64,000 nucleotides of DNA from Bacteroidetes bacterium HGW-Bacteroidetes-7 (GCA_002842465.1 PHDA01000002.1:62001-126000); one strand, 5' to 3'; positions 16,940 to 26,712 are shown, counted from the stretch's first letter. Notes: generated by a model from the sequence alone, not told the origin. Made by a program: numbers and translations.

Positions 16940-18049
16940 ATGAAAAAGGGGATAAGGGTTATAATCAGCGGAGGAGGAACGGGAGGACATATCTTTCCGG
17001 CCATCTCTATTGCTAATGCCTTGAAGGAGCTTAGCCCCGACTGTGAGATCCTTTTTGTGGGTGCATTGGGAAGAATGGAGATGGAGAGGGTGCCTGCTGC
17101 AGGATACAAGATTGAAGGTCTGCCCGTTGCAGGATTGCAAAGATCATTGAGCGTAGAAAATTTAAAGCTTCCTTTTAAAATATTAAGAAGTCTCAGAAAA
17201 GCAGGAAGTATAATTGATAATTTCAAGCCTGATGCTGCAGTCGGCGTAGGAGGATATGCCTCCGGCCCATTGCTCTGGATGGCGGGAAGAAAGAGGGTCC
17301 CTTTCATTATACAGGAGCAGAACTCTTATGCAGGTCTTACAAATAAACTTCTTGGAAAGAGAGCAAAAAAAATATGCGTTGCCTACGAAGGGATGGAAAA
17401 ATTCTTTAGAAAAGAGAAGATAATTATTACCGGAAACCCTGTAAGAAAAGGCATTATAAAAGCTACCCCTGAGATGAAAGAGAGGGCAGCCCAGCTTTTT
17501 TCGCTGGACAGAAGCAAAAAGACTCTCCTTGTAACAGGAGGCTCATTGGGTGCCGGGACTCTTAACAGATGCATGACCGAATGGATAACAGCAAACATTC
17601 ATTGCGATGTTAATATAATATGGCAAACAGGTAAATACTACTTTAATAATATAAAAAAATTTAACGAGCAGAATCCGAGAAACTACATTAAATGCTATGA
17701 GTTTTTGAGTGATATGGATCTTGCATTTGCTGCTGCAGATGTTGTTATCAGCAGAGCCGGGGCGGGAACCATCTCTGAGCTTTGCATCGCAGCCAAAGCG
17801 GTAATATTTGTACCCTCACCTAATGTAGCAGAGAATCATCAGACTCACAATGCAAAAGCTTTGTCAGAAAAAGGAGCAGCTCTTTTAGTCTCTGACATTG
17901 ATGCAGATAAAGAGTTGATGAAAGTAGCAATGAATCTTATAAAAGAGGATTTAAGAATTAAGGAACTTGAGATAAAAATTGAAGAGATGGCGTTGAGAGA
18001 TTCTGCAGAGATAATTGCCAGAGAGATTATTAAAGCATCATCCCTTTAA
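16940..18049 (+). CDS. murG: Lipid II synthase MurG (UDP-GlcNAc transferase)
   Basis: 369 residues, GT28 family. The donor and lipid binding loop GGGTGGHIFPA is near the N-terminus (about 11-21), followed by GVGGYASGP and, in the C-terminal half, SRAGAGTISEL with the conserved glutamate region and ENHQTHNA. It transfers GlcNAc onto lipid I on the cytoplasmic face of the inner membrane. AGAGGAGAAG just before the ATG, inside the end of ftsW, resembles a Shine-Dalgarno site. Confidence 0.96.
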   Translation: MKKGIRVIISGGGTGGHIFPAISIANALKELSPDCEILFVGALGRMEMERVPAAGYKIEGLPVAGLQRSLSVENLKLPFKILRSLRKAGSIIDNFKPDAAVGVGGYASGPLLWMAGRKRVPFIIQEQNSYAGLTNKLLGKRAKKICVAYEGMEKFFRKEKIIITGNPVRKGIIKATPEMKERAAQLFSLDRSKKTLLVTGGSLGAGTLNRCMTEWITANIHCDVNIIWQTGKYYFNNIKKFNEQNPRNYIKCYEFLSDMDLAFAAADVVISRAGAGTISELCIAAKAVIFVPSPNVAENHQTHNAKALSEKGAALLVSDIDADKELMKVAMNLIKEDLRIKELEIKIEEMALRDSAEIIAREIIKASSL

Positions 18050-18063
18050 ATAAAAATGATAAA

Positions 18064-19431
18064 ATGAAAAATGTCTATTTGATTGGAATTGGAGGAATCG
18101 GGATGAGTGCCCTTGCCAGATACTACAAACATCATGGCAGCATTGTGGCAGGATATGACAGAACACCCAGTTCTCTCACCAAAGAGCTTGAACAGGAGGG
18201 AATGGATATTCATTATGATGACGACATAACTCAAATTCCTCTGGTTTTTAAAAAAGAGAAGGAAAAAACACTGGTTATTTACACACCTGCAATACCTGCC
18301 GACCTTATGGAGTATATCTATTTCAAAGAGATGGGATATACAATTGTTAAAAGATCACTCGCCTTGGGCGTTATTGCAAAAGAGAAACGCACGCTGGCTG
18401 TCGCAGGAACTCACGGTAAGACCACTACATCTACCATTTTGGCTCATATTCTTGAAAGTTCAGGAAGAGGGTGCAACGCCTTTCTTGGTGGAATCTCAAA
18501 AAACTACCACACCAACTTGTTGTTAAGCAATAGTGATCTATTGGTTGCTGAGGCCGATGAATTTGACAGGTCATTTCTCCAGCTTTGGCCACAGACTGCA
18601 GTCATTACCTCCGCTGATGCCGACCATCTTGATATCTACAATGATTTTGAAACTATAAAACGGGCATTTGAAGATTTTGCTTCACAAGTGAGCGGAACCT
18701 TAATTGTAAAGAAAGGTGCCGGGATTGATGCCGAAAATGTCAGCAAAGCAAAAATTCTCTATTATTCATACGATCAGGTGTGTGATTTTTATGCCTCCGA
18801 AATAAAGGTACAGCAGGGGGGCTACTTCAGATACACTCTTAACTATCCGGGCGGCTCAATCAGTAACTGCACTGTAGGCATTCCTGGATGGGTAAATGTT
18901 GAAAATGCCATAGCTGCATCTGCAGCTGCCATTATCGAAGGGATTTCACCGGAAAAGGTGAAAGAGGCTCTTGCTCTTTTCCAGGGAGTAGAAAGAAGGT
19001 TTGATATTCAAATTAACACTCCTAAGTGCTCATATATTGACGATTATGCACATCACCCAAAAGAGATAGCCGCCGCAGTAAGCTCAATCAGAAATATGTT
19101 CCCCGATAGAAAGCTTACCGGAATATTTCAACCTCATCTTTATTCCCGCACAAGAGATTTTGCCGATGAGTTTGCAGAGAGTCTGTCAAAACTTGACGAG
19201 CTGATTCTGATGGACATATACCCGGCCAGAGAGTTGCCCATAAAAGGAGTTTCATCACAGATAATCTTCGATAATGTTACAATTAAACATAAGGTACTCA
19301 TTTCAAAAGAGGATTTGATGGGTGAGTTGGCAAAAACAGAGATTGATGTACTCATCACATTTGGAGCAGGAGATATTGACAGGTTTGTAAAACCAATAAG
19401 AGATTACCTTAAACAGCGATATAATGTTTAA
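18064..19431 (+). CDS. murC: UDP-N-acetylmuramate:L-alanine ligase MurC
   Basis: 455 residues. GIGGIGMSALA opens the N-terminal UDP-binding domain; GTHGKTT at 115-121 is the ATP loop typical of MurC (His in place of Asn). EADEFDRSF, DDYAHHPKEI and FQPHLYSRT are MurC-specific blocks, the last two in the ligase domain. First amino-acid addition to UDP-MurNAc; cytosolic. Its last eight bases overlap ftsQ. Confidence 0.96.
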   Translation: MKNVYLIGIGGIGMSALARYYKHHGSIVAGYDRTPSSLTKELEQEGMDIHYDDDITQIPLVFKKEKEKTLVIYTPAIPADLMEYIYFKEMGYTIVKRSLALGVIAKEKRTLAVAGTHGKTTTSTILAHILESSGRGCNAFLGGISKNYHTNLLLSNSDLLVAEADEFDRSFLQLWPQTAVITSADADHLDIYNDFETIKRAFEDFASQVSGTLIVKKGAGIDAENVSKAKILYYSYDQVCDFYASEIKVQQGGYFRYTLNYPGGSISNCTVGIPGWVNVENAIAASAAAIIEGISPEKVKEALALFQGVERRFDIQINTPKCSYIDDYAHHPKEIAAAVSSIRNMFPDRKLTGIFQPHLYSRTRDFADEFAESLSKLDELILMDIYPARELPIKGVSSQIIFDNVTIKHKVLISKEDLMGELAKTEIDVLITFGAGDIDRFVKPIRDYLKQRYNV

Positions 19432-20254
19432 AAAGATTCTCATATATACAGGATATGTGCTCATTACTGCTGCACTTGTGGCCTACTTTTTCTGGTCATC
19501 GGTACTTACTGCAGAGGAGACAGAAAAACTCTACTGTACTGAGATAAAGGTGTCTGTTCTGGATAGTGCCCAAAATCGCTTTGTAAGCCCTGCCGAGATT
19601 AAGGAGCTCCTGAGAGTAGAGGGTATTACTCCGGGAGAGAGTAAAATCCGTCATATAAACCTTTATGAACTTGAAAATACAATAAACAACAAAACCGCTG
19701 TAAAGATTTCACAAGTAAGTGTTAACCGGAGAGGAATTCTTTACGTGGATATAACCCAGAGAAGACCGGTTTTAAGACTTGAAACAGCAAACGGAGGGTT
19801 TTATATGGATGAGACAGCTTACATTTTTCCTTTGATGAGAAGCTTTACATCCTATGTTCCTGTGGTTACAGGAAACATCCCGCTTAATATACCTGTTGGG
19901 TTCAGAGGTGAGTTGAAGAATAATCAAAAATGGGCTCACATGATACACAATCTGGGCATTTATCTGGAGAGGGAGAGCTTCTGGAATTCAATGGTAGAGC
20001 AGATTTACGTAGATGAAAAGGGAGTGCTTTCATTCATACCCAGAGTTGGCAGTTTTGAAGTAATCTTTGGAGAGCCTGACAATATTGAATATAAATTCCA
20101 TAAACTGGAGGCGTTCTACAGCAAAGTTATACCGGCTCAAGGGTGGAGTGCATATAAGAGTGTCGATCTAAGATACGGGAATCAGCTGGTTTGTAAAAAA
20201 TCAGAGAAAAAAACAGAAGAAAAATCAGAAAAAAAACAAGATATAAAAACTTAA
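19424..20254 (+). CDS. ftsQ: Cell division protein FtsQ
   Basis: 276 residues with one N-terminal membrane segment (about 5-25), then a POTRA-type domain and beta region (NRFVSPAEIKELL through KISQVSVNRRGILYVDITQRRPV). This is the bitopic FtsQ/DivIB layout. The tail is a run of Lys and Glu (KSEKKTEEKSEKKQ) with no parallel in E. coli. Overall similarity is low; the name rests on topology, the POTRA-like pattern and the order murC-ftsQ-ftsA-ftsZ. FtsQ bridges early and late divisome proteins in the periplasm. Confidence 0.88.
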   Translation: MFKKILIYTGYVLITAALVAYFFWSSVLTAEETEKLYCTEIKVSVLDSAQNRFVSPAEIKELLRVEGITPGESKIRHINLYELENTINNKTAVKISQVSVNRRGILYVDITQRRPVLRLETANGGFYMDETAYIFPLMRSFTSYVPVVTGNIPLNIPVGFRGELKNNQKWAHMIHNLGIYLERESFWNSMVEQIYVDEKGVLSFIPRVGSFEVIFGEPDNIEYKFHKLEAFYSKVIPAQGWSAYKSVDLRYGNQLVCKKSEKKTEEKSEKKQDIKT

Positions 20255-20258
20255 ACGT

Positions 20259-21596
20259 ATGAATAATTATGTTGCGGCCATAGACCTGGGGACTACAAAG
20301 GTGGTTACCCTGGTAGGAGAGAAGACAGAGTCGGGATTTAGGATTGTTGCATTCCGCGAAGCCCCCTCAAAAGGTGTAATGCGAGGTGAGGTGGTAAACA
20401 TACAAGAGGTGCTTGACTCACTGCTTCCTACTATCGAAGAGATTAAAAAAGAGCACTCCATTGAGATTAAGGAGGTTTATGTTGGAATAGCAGGACAAAA
20501 CATAAAGTGTTCATCTGCAAGAATAAGCAGGAACAGAAGCAGGGCAGAAAATCTTATCTCTCAGGAAGAGATAGATGAGATGATCAAAGAGATGTCCAAT
20601 TCAAGAGTTAATGCAGGGGAGAAAATTCTGCACGTTATTCCTCAGTCCTATAATGTTGATGACCATATGGGAGTAGAGAGCGCAAAGGGTATGACCGGAA
20701 CCAGAATCGAAGGAGACTACAAGCTCTTTATTGGCAAAACAAATTCTGTAGAGCATAGTAAGCTGGTTATCAGCCGTGCCGGACTAAAGCTAAGAGAGCT
20801 GATTCTTGAACCCGTAGCATCTGCCAGGGCTGTCTTATCAGAAGATGAAACGGAGCTTGGAGTTGCAATGATTGATATTGGAGGCGGAACAACCGATTTA
20901 TTAATATATCACAATAACATTATCAGACACACAGCTGTTATTCCATTCGGAGGAAATTCAATTACAGAAGATCTCAGGCAAGGGTGTGGTGTTTCGCTAA
21001 GAAATGCCGAACAGATGAAAATACAATATGGCTCATGCTACAGCGAATATGCTCCTGAGAACAAAACTGTAATAATTCCCGGCCTTGGTGGAAGAGAATC
21101 AAGAGAGGTCTCATTTAAGGTGATTGCAGGAATTATTGAAGCAAGAGTAGAGGAGATTATCGAGGCGATAATGTATGAAATTGAAAATTCAGGATATATG
21201 GAGAGGCTGGGAGCCGGAATTGTAATCACAGGCGGAGGTTCACAATTGACAAATCTTTGTCAATTTGTAAAATTCAGAACAGGGTACGACACCAGAATCG
21301 CCTCTCCGACAAATCATGTATGTTTTGAAACATCACACGAGATTTGCAGACCTGCTACTTCGACAGCCATAGGACTTTTGCTTCTGGGACATGAAGGCGA
21401 ACAGAATAAAGTAGAAGATACTCCATCCTGCACAACGCTGTTCCCTGAAGAGGAGTTAATGTCCGAGGCTGGCTCATCTGCTGGACGTAGGGAAAAAGCT
21501 GGCTCTAAAGGCAATTCGAGAAGCGGAAGAAATATACTTGGCTCCATTCCGGGCTTTTTCGGAAACATATTTGAAAATTCCAATGACGAAGCATAA
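20259..21596 (+). CDS. ftsA: Actin-like cell division protein FtsA
   Basis: 445 residues, actin/Hsp70 fold. The phosphate-1 loop AIDLGTTKV opens the protein, phosphate-2 is MIDIGGGTTDL (about 207-217), and the adenosine loop is ITGGGSQL (about 326-333). The end of the protein (ILGSIPGFFGNIFENSND) is an amphipathic helix suited to membrane binding, preceded by a Gly/Ser/Arg-rich linker. FtsA tethers FtsZ filaments to the inner membrane. Four bases follow ftsQ and nine bases precede ftsZ. Confidence 0.95.
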   Translation: MNNYVAAIDLGTTKVVTLVGEKTESGFRIVAFREAPSKGVMRGEVVNIQEVLDSLLPTIEEIKKEHSIEIKEVYVGIAGQNIKCSSARISRNRSRAENLISQEEIDEMIKEMSNSRVNAGEKILHVIPQSYNVDDHMGVESAKGMTGTRIEGDYKLFIGKTNSVEHSKLVISRAGLKLRELILEPVASARAVLSEDETELGVAMIDIGGGTTDLLIYHNNIIRHTAVIPFGGNSITEDLRQGCGVSLRNAEQMKIQYGSCYSEYAPENKTVIIPGLGGRESREVSFKVIAGIIEARVEEIIEAIMYEIENSGYMERLGAGIVITGGGSQLTNLCQFVKFRTGYDTRIASPTNHVCFETSHEICRPATSTAIGLLLLGHEGEQNKVEDTPSCTTLFPEEELMSEAGSSAGRREKAGSKGNSRSGRNILGSIPGFFGNIFENSNDEA

Positions 21597-21605
21597 CTTT
21601 GTATT

Positions 21606-22988
21606 ATGAAAGAGTATTTACCGGTAGATTGGGAAGCCAACAGATCCATCATCAAAGTTATTGGTGTGGGTGGCGGCGGCGGAAACGCTGTAAACCAAAT
21701 GTTTAGGCAAGGCATTAAGGATGTTGATTTTTTAATCTGCAACACTGATGTTCAGGCCCTTGCTGCCAGTCCAGTGCCAGACAAACTTCAGCTGGGAAAT
21801 GTTGTAACACGTGGCCTTGGAGCCGGGTGTAATCCCGAACAGGGAAGGAAGGCTGCCATGGAGACAATCGATAAAATTACCGAGCTACTAAGCGGTTTCA
21901 CAGAGATGGTCTTCATAACTGCCGGTATGGGTGGTGGCACCGGAACCGGAGCAGCACCGGTCATTGCAAAGGTTGCAAGAGAGATGGGACTCCTTACTGT
22001 TGCCGTTGTGACCCTTCCATTCAGAGATGAGGGTAGCGAATTCCTGAAAAGGGCCATCCTTGGAATTAAAGAACTTGAAAAAAACGTTGATAGTCTTCTG
22101 ATTATTGACAATCAGAAATTATATAAAATTTTTGGGGAGCTCTCAATATTTGAAGCATTCCCTAAAGCAGATGCTGTTTTAAGTACTGCCGTAAAGGGCA
22201 TTGCAGAGATAATCACACGTCCCGGCTTCATAAATGTTGACTTTGCCGATGTAAGAATGGTGATGAACAACAGCGGTATGGCGCTAATGGGAGTGGGATC
22301 TGCAACAGGTGATAACAGAGCCATAAGAGCTGTTGAAGAGGCTTTATCTTCGCCGCTCCTTAATGATTTTGACCTGACATCTGCAAAAAATGTTCTTGTT
22401 AACATTACATCCAGCAATGACCACGGGCTTACGATGGCTGAACTTTCGCAAATTATGGCATATATTAGCGAATTTACCGGCGGGAACGCCGAGAACTTCA
22501 AGCGCGGTGTTGTTTGTGATCCATCAATTGGTGAGTCTATAAGTGTGACCATTGTTGCAACCGGGTTCGATATGCACTCGCTGCCTCAGATCTCCTCATC
22601 GGGAGGTAAAATTGTTGAGAGTGTAGTTCTTGGTAATGAAATTATGCCGTCTGTTTCTTCAAAAAACGAAGAGCATTTATATCCGGCTCAGGCTGATGTG
22701 ATGCCGGCAGAAAAACCATTAAAAACATCAACAGTAAGACATAGTAATATTTCTCAGGAGAGTGTTGTAAAAAAGAGCAAACCGGCACTCATCATCGAAC
22801 AAGGAGAAGATATTTCTCAAATGGAAAAACAACCGGCCTATATTCGAAAGCAGATGAAACTAAAGAGCCAGGAGAGTGGCACACCCGCTTTGGATATGAG
22901 AGAGAGTAGTACATTCAGGCTGGAAGAGAACGACGGTAAACAACAACTTTTATCGGACAATTCATTTATACATCAAACACAAGACTAA
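21606..22988 (+). CDS. ftsZ: Cell division GTPase FtsZ
   Basis: 460 residues. The tubulin signature G109-G-G-T-G-T-G115 lies in the GTP-binding core, with GVGGGGGNAVN near the N-terminus and NVDFADVRMVM in the T7 region. The globular core ends near residue 325. A long variable linker follows, then a conserved stretch (QPAYIRKQMKL) and a C-terminal end (LSDNSFIHQ). Longer than the E. coli protein (383) because of the linker, as usual in Bacteroidota. It polymerises into the Z-ring. The gltX ATG is one base beyond the stop. Confidence 0.97.
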   Translation: MKEYLPVDWEANRSIIKVIGVGGGGGNAVNQMFRQGIKDVDFLICNTDVQALAASPVPDKLQLGNVVTRGLGAGCNPEQGRKAAMETIDKITELLSGFTEMVFITAGMGGGTGTGAAPVIAKVAREMGLLTVAVVTLPFRDEGSEFLKRAILGIKELEKNVDSLLIIDNQKLYKIFGELSIFEAFPKADAVLSTAVKGIAEIITRPGFINVDFADVRMVMNNSGMALMGVGSATGDNRAIRAVEEALSSPLLNDFDLTSAKNVLVNITSSNDHGLTMAELSQIMAYISEFTGGNAENFKRGVVCDPSIGESISVTIVATGFDMHSLPQISSSGGKIVESVVLGNEIMPSVSSKNEEHLYPAQADVMPAEKPLKTSTVRHSNISQESVVKKSKPALIIEQGEDISQMEKQPAYIRKQMKLKSQESGTPALDMRESSTFRLEENDGKQQLLSDNSFIHQTQD

Positions 22989-22989
22989 G

Positions 22990-24537
22990 ATGACCGCAAA
23001 AACCAGAGTCCGTTTTGCCCCAAGTCCCACAGGACCGCTTCACATTGGAGGTGTAAGGACAGCTCTGTATAATTATCTTTTTGCAAAGAAGAGAGGGGGA
23101 GATTTCATACTCAGAATAGAGGACACCGATTCACAACGATTTGTTCCCGGAGCAGAAGAGTATATTATTGAGGCGCTTGCATGGTGCGGAATATCACCTG
23201 ACGAAGGTATTGAAAATGGAAAAATTGTTGAACAACCCTCTGAAAAGCACCCTTTTGCACCTTACAGACAATCTCAGAGGAAGGATATTTACAGAGGATA
23301 CGCAGAGGATCTGGTTAAAAGAGGTTATGCATATTATGCATTTGACACATCAGAAGAGCTTGATGCTGTAAGGTCTCAGGCAGAGGCCAATGGAGATGTA
23401 TTTACCTATAACTACCAGATAAGGGAGAAGATGAAAACCTCTCTTACTTTGTCGCCCGAAGAGACAGAAAAACTACTTTCGCAAGAGAACAATTGGGTTG
23501 TACGGTTCAAAATGCCTGTTAATTACATAATTAAAATGGCAGATGAGATAAGGGGTGAGATTGAGGTAAATTCATCAACTCTTGACGACAAGGTCTTATG
23601 GAAGGCTGCCGATCAGTTGCCTACATACCATTTGGCCAATGTGGTTGATGACAAACTTATGGAGATAAGCGATGTTATCAGGGGAGAGGAGTGGTTACCT
23701 TCGTTGCCGTTGCACTTTATGCTTTACGAGGCATTTGGGTGGAGCGATTCAAGGCCACGATTTGCACATCTTTCACTGCTTTTGAAACCTGACGGAAAGG
23801 GAAAACTAAGCAAGAGAGATGGAGACCGACTCGGATTTCCCGTTTTTCCGCTTGAGTGGAAAAATGATGCAGGAGAGAGATCAAGAGGGTATCGCGAAGA
23901 TGGTTACATTCCTGAAGCATTTGTAAACCTTCTTGCATTTTTAGGATGGAATCCCGGAACCGAGCAGGAGATTTTCTCGCTTGAGGAGCTAACCGAAGCT
24001 TTCTCTCTTGAGAGAGTTGTTAAATCAGGAGCAAAGTTCAATCCCGAAAAGGCTAAATGGTACAATCAGGAGTACTTAAGAATGAGAAGCTCAGATACTC
24101 TTGCTGCCGAATTTTCATTGGTGTTAAAAGAAAAAGGTATCGAAAAGAGCCCTGAATATACCACAAAGGTTATTGAACTGTTTAAAGATAGAGCTGCTTT
24201 TGTAAATGATTTCTGGAATCTTTGTGATTTCATGTTTAAGACCCCCGAAAGCTATGATCTTAAGGTCAAAGAGAAATTCTGGAAAGAGGATACATCAGAA
24301 ATTCTGGACCAGGTGATTGTTTTGTTTGAGGGGATAAAAGAGTTCACAAAAGAGAATATCGAAAACATATTACCTGCAACAATTAAGGAGCGAGGATGGC
24401 AAATGGGTTCTGTCATGAACTGCCTGAGGTTGCTTCTTGTAGGAGAATCAAAGGGGCCGGGAGTTGCCGATATTATGGCGCTTCTGGGAAAAGATGAGAG
24501 TATTCTAAGAATCAGACGCAAGTCTTTGCTCCCATAG
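22990..24537 (+). CDS. gltX: Glutamyl-tRNA synthetase
   Basis: 515 residues, class I synthetase. The HIGH-type motif H18-I-G-G21 sits in FAPSPTGPLHIGG, and the KMSKS-type motif is K272-L-S-K-R276. GluRS-type blocks RIEDTD and FAHLSLLL are present, which favours GltX over GlnS. It charges tRNA-Glu with glutamate. Only one base separates it from ftsZ, so it is likely co-transcribed with the division operon, an unusual partner. Its final 33 bases overlap the 3' end of galE on the other strand. I see no terminator. Confidence 0.94.
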   Translation: MTAKTRVRFAPSPTGPLHIGGVRTALYNYLFAKKRGGDFILRIEDTDSQRFVPGAEEYIIEALAWCGISPDEGIENGKIVEQPSEKHPFAPYRQSQRKDIYRGYAEDLVKRGYAYYAFDTSEELDAVRSQAEANGDVFTYNYQIREKMKTSLTLSPEETEKLLSQENNWVVRFKMPVNYIIKMADEIRGEIEVNSSTLDDKVLWKAADQLPTYHLANVVDDKLMEISDVIRGEEWLPSLPLHFMLYEAFGWSDSRPRFAHLSLLLKPDGKGKLSKRDGDRLGFPVFPLEWKNDAGERSRGYREDGYIPEAFVNLLAFLGWNPGTEQEIFSLEELTEAFSLERVVKSGAKFNPEKAKWYNQEYLRMRSSDTLAAEFSLVLKEKGIEKSPEYTTKVIELFKDRAAFVNDFWNLCDFMFKTPESYDLKVKEKFWKEDTSEILDQVIVLFEGIKEFTKENIENILPATIKERGWQMGSVMNCLRLLLVGESKGPGVADIMALLGKDESILRIRRKSLLP

Positions 24538-25551
24538 CCAGGCACTCTTCATCACTTTATCAAGCGGTGTATCTGCTTTCCATCCCAGTATTTTATTAGC
24601 CTTAGATGGGTCTGCCCAAACCTGTTCAACATCACCATCTCTTCTTGGGGCAATTACGTATGGTACCTTTACTCCGGTTGCCTCTTCAAATTCATTGATT
24701 ACCTCAAGAACCGAAAGGCCTTTGCCGGTTCCAAGGTTAAAGTATTCAATATTTCCCTCCATCTTTTCAGACTCATACAATATACGTTTAATTGCTGCTA
24801 CATGTGCCTTTGCAAGGTCGCATACATAAATGTAATCTCTTATACATGAACCGTCCGGAGTGTTATAATCGTTGCCGAATACATTGAGCTTCTCTCTCTT
24901 GCCTATGGCTGTCTGGGTTACAAAAGGGAGAAGATTCTGAGGAACTCCTCTGGGTAACTCTCCAATAAGTGCACTTTCATGAGCTCCAATAGGGTTAAAA
25001 TACCTGAGAGACACAATTTTAAGATTGTCTTTAAATGCCTTGGCAGTGTCTTCAAGAATATCCTCGCACATCTGTTTTGTCATACCGTAGGGTGATTCTG
25101 CCTTTTTGATGGGTGCATTTTCATTAACTGGAAGATGCTCTTTGTCAGGCTGACCATATACGGTGCATGATGAGGAAAAGACGACAGCAGCCTTGGGCGA
25201 AGTTGTCATAATTTGCAACAGGTTTATCATAGACTGCAGATTATTCCGATAATACATTAACGGTTCTCTAACGCTCTCCCCCACTGCCTTGAATGCTGCA
25301 AAATGTATTGCAGCATCGATATCGCCGACCTCTTCCAACACTTTTGAAAATGCATCAAAATCTGCACAGTCTGCTTTATAAAAGAGGGGCCTTTGACCGG
25401 TTATCTTTTCTATGCCATCAATTACATCAACTGATGAATTTGAGAGGTTATCAATAATAACAACTTCAAAACCTGACTTTTGAAGTTCAACTGTGGTATG
25501 AGCACCAATATAGCCCGTTCCTCCGGTTACAAGAACCTTTAACCTCTTCAT
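24505..25551 (-). CDS. galE: UDP-glucose 4-epimerase
   Basis: 348 residues, extended short-chain dehydrogenase. The NAD-binding GGTGYIG is at residues 10-16, the catalytic Ser block SSSCTVYG is near 130, and Y155-G-M-T-K159 is the YxxxK pair. RYFNPIGAH and the DYIYV block are GalE-specific. It interconverts UDP-glucose and UDP-galactose for surface polysaccharide or the Leloir pathway. It is downstream of a sugar aminotransferase gene by 11 bases, so the two probably form one minus-strand operon for nucleotide-sugar work. Its last codons are read in the opposite sense within gltX. Confidence 0.93.
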   Translation of the reverse strand: MKRLKVLVTGGTGYIGAHTTVELQKSGFEVVIIDNLSNSSVDVIDGIEKITGQRPLFYKADCADFDAFSKVLEEVGDIDAAIHFAAFKAVGESVREPLMYYRNNLQSMINLLQIMTTSPKAAVVFSSSCTVYGQPDKEHLPVNENAPIKKAESPYGMTKQMCEDILEDTAKAFKDNLKIVSLRYFNPIGAHESALIGELPRGVPQNLLPFVTQTAIGKREKLNVFGNDYNTPDGSCIRDYIYVCDLAKAHVAAIKRILYESEKMEGNIEYFNLGTGKGLSVLEVINEFEEATGVKVPYVIAPRRDGDVEQVWADPSKANKILGWKADTPLDKVMKSAWLWEQRLASDS

Positions 25552-25562
25552 AGTGTATTTTA

Positions 25563-26690
25563 TTATTCCTTGAAAAATTCAATTACTGCATCAGCAATAG
25601 TTTTCTGTACTTCGGGTGAAAGCTCTGTATGCATAGGCAACGAGATAACACTCGAAGCTAGTTTTTCGGAGTTTGTTAAATCTGCCCCTATCCTGGAAAT
25701 TGATGAGAATGCTTTTTGATTGTTGAGTGACATGGGATAATAGACCATTGACGCTACTCCTTTTGAAGCAAGAAATTCCTTGAGGTCATCTCTGCTCTTC
25801 TTTTTAAGCTGAAGTGTAAATTGGTGGTAAACGTGAGTTGAGTTGGAAACCTCAGCAGGCAAAACAATATCTTCAACACCTCCGAGAAGCTCTTTATAAA
25901 TTTGAGCAGCATCATATCTCGATTGAGAATAACTGTCAAGTTTTTGAAGCTTCACATTTAAAACTGCTGCCTGAATTGTATCAAGTCTTGAGTTACATCC
26001 AATTATATCGTGATAATATTTAACCCTTTGACCATGGTCGGTAACCATTCTTACTCTTTCGGCCAGCTTAGCATCCTGTGTCATAATTGCACCTCCGTCA
26101 CCATAACATCCTAAGTTTTTTGTAGGGAAAAAAGATGTGCATCCAATATGACCTATTGTTCCATAGTGACTTTTCCTTCCGTCAGAATGGGTATAAACAG
26201 CCCCTAATGCCTGTGCATTATCCTCAATAACAAACAGTTTATGTTTTGAAGCAATTTCCATTATTTTATCCATATCGGCACCTTGACCAAACAGGTGAAC
26301 CGGAACAATCGCCTTAGTCTTTTCTGAAATTGAAGCTTCAATCTGATCAACCCTAATGTTAAACGAGCTGCAGTCAACATCCACCAAAACCGGCACAAGT
26401 CCAAGTAACCCTACCACCTCGGCTGTAGCTGCATATGTAAAAGAGGGGACAATTACTTCATCGCCGGGTTTAAGTTCAAGTGCCATCATTGCAATTTGCA
26501 AAGCATCAGTACCATTGGCGCAACCGATTACATATTTTGAGCCCAGATAATCCGCCAGATTATGCTCAAATGAATGAACCTGGGGACCATTAATAAATGC
26601 TGCACTGTCTATCACTTTTTGAATTGACGAATCAATTTCACCCTTTATCTTTTTGTATTGACCCTTAAGGTCAAGCATTGGAATATTCAT
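25563..26690 (-). CDS. DegT/DnrJ/EryC1-family sugar aminotransferase
   Basis: 375 residues, PLP enzyme of the family that aminates keto sugars of nucleotide-sugar pathways. K191 in FFPTKNLGCYGDGG is the PLP lysine; the upstream block VIEDNAQALGA carries the aspartate that contacts the pyridine ring. ANGTDALQIA, GDEVIVPSFTYAAT and VHLFGQ are further family blocks. WbpE-like enzymes of UDP-2-acetamido-3-oxo-glucuronate are close by sequence feel, but the substrate cannot be fixed. Eleven bases upstream of galE on the same strand. A minus-strand TAAATTTG box at 26713-26720 is suitably placed. Confidence 0.85.
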   Translation of the reverse strand: MNIPMLDLKGQYKKIKGEIDSSIQKVIDSAAFINGPQVHSFEHNLADYLGSKYVIGCANGTDALQIAMMALELKPGDEVIVPSFTYAATAEVVGLLGLVPVLVDVDCSSFNIRVDQIEASISEKTKAIVPVHLFGQGADMDKIMEIASKHKLFVIEDNAQALGAVYTHSDGRKSHYGTIGHIGCTSFFPTKNLGCYGDGGAIMTQDAKLAERVRMVTDHGQRVKYYHDIIGCNSRLDTIQAAVLNVKLQKLDSYSQSRYDAAQIYKELLGGVEDIVLPAEVSNSTHVYHQFTLQLKKKSRDDLKEFLASKGVASMVYYPMSLNNQKAFSSISRIGADLTNSEKLASSVISLPMHTELSPEVQKTIADAVIEFFKE

Positions 26691-26712
26691 CTTTTATTTT
26701 GGTTTAACAGTG

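Noticed and set aside
16753-17307. 184-codon minus-strand reading frame across ftsW/murG
   Set aside because: Lies wholly antisense to two well-defined genes; low-complexity Pro/Ser translation typical of a shadow frame.
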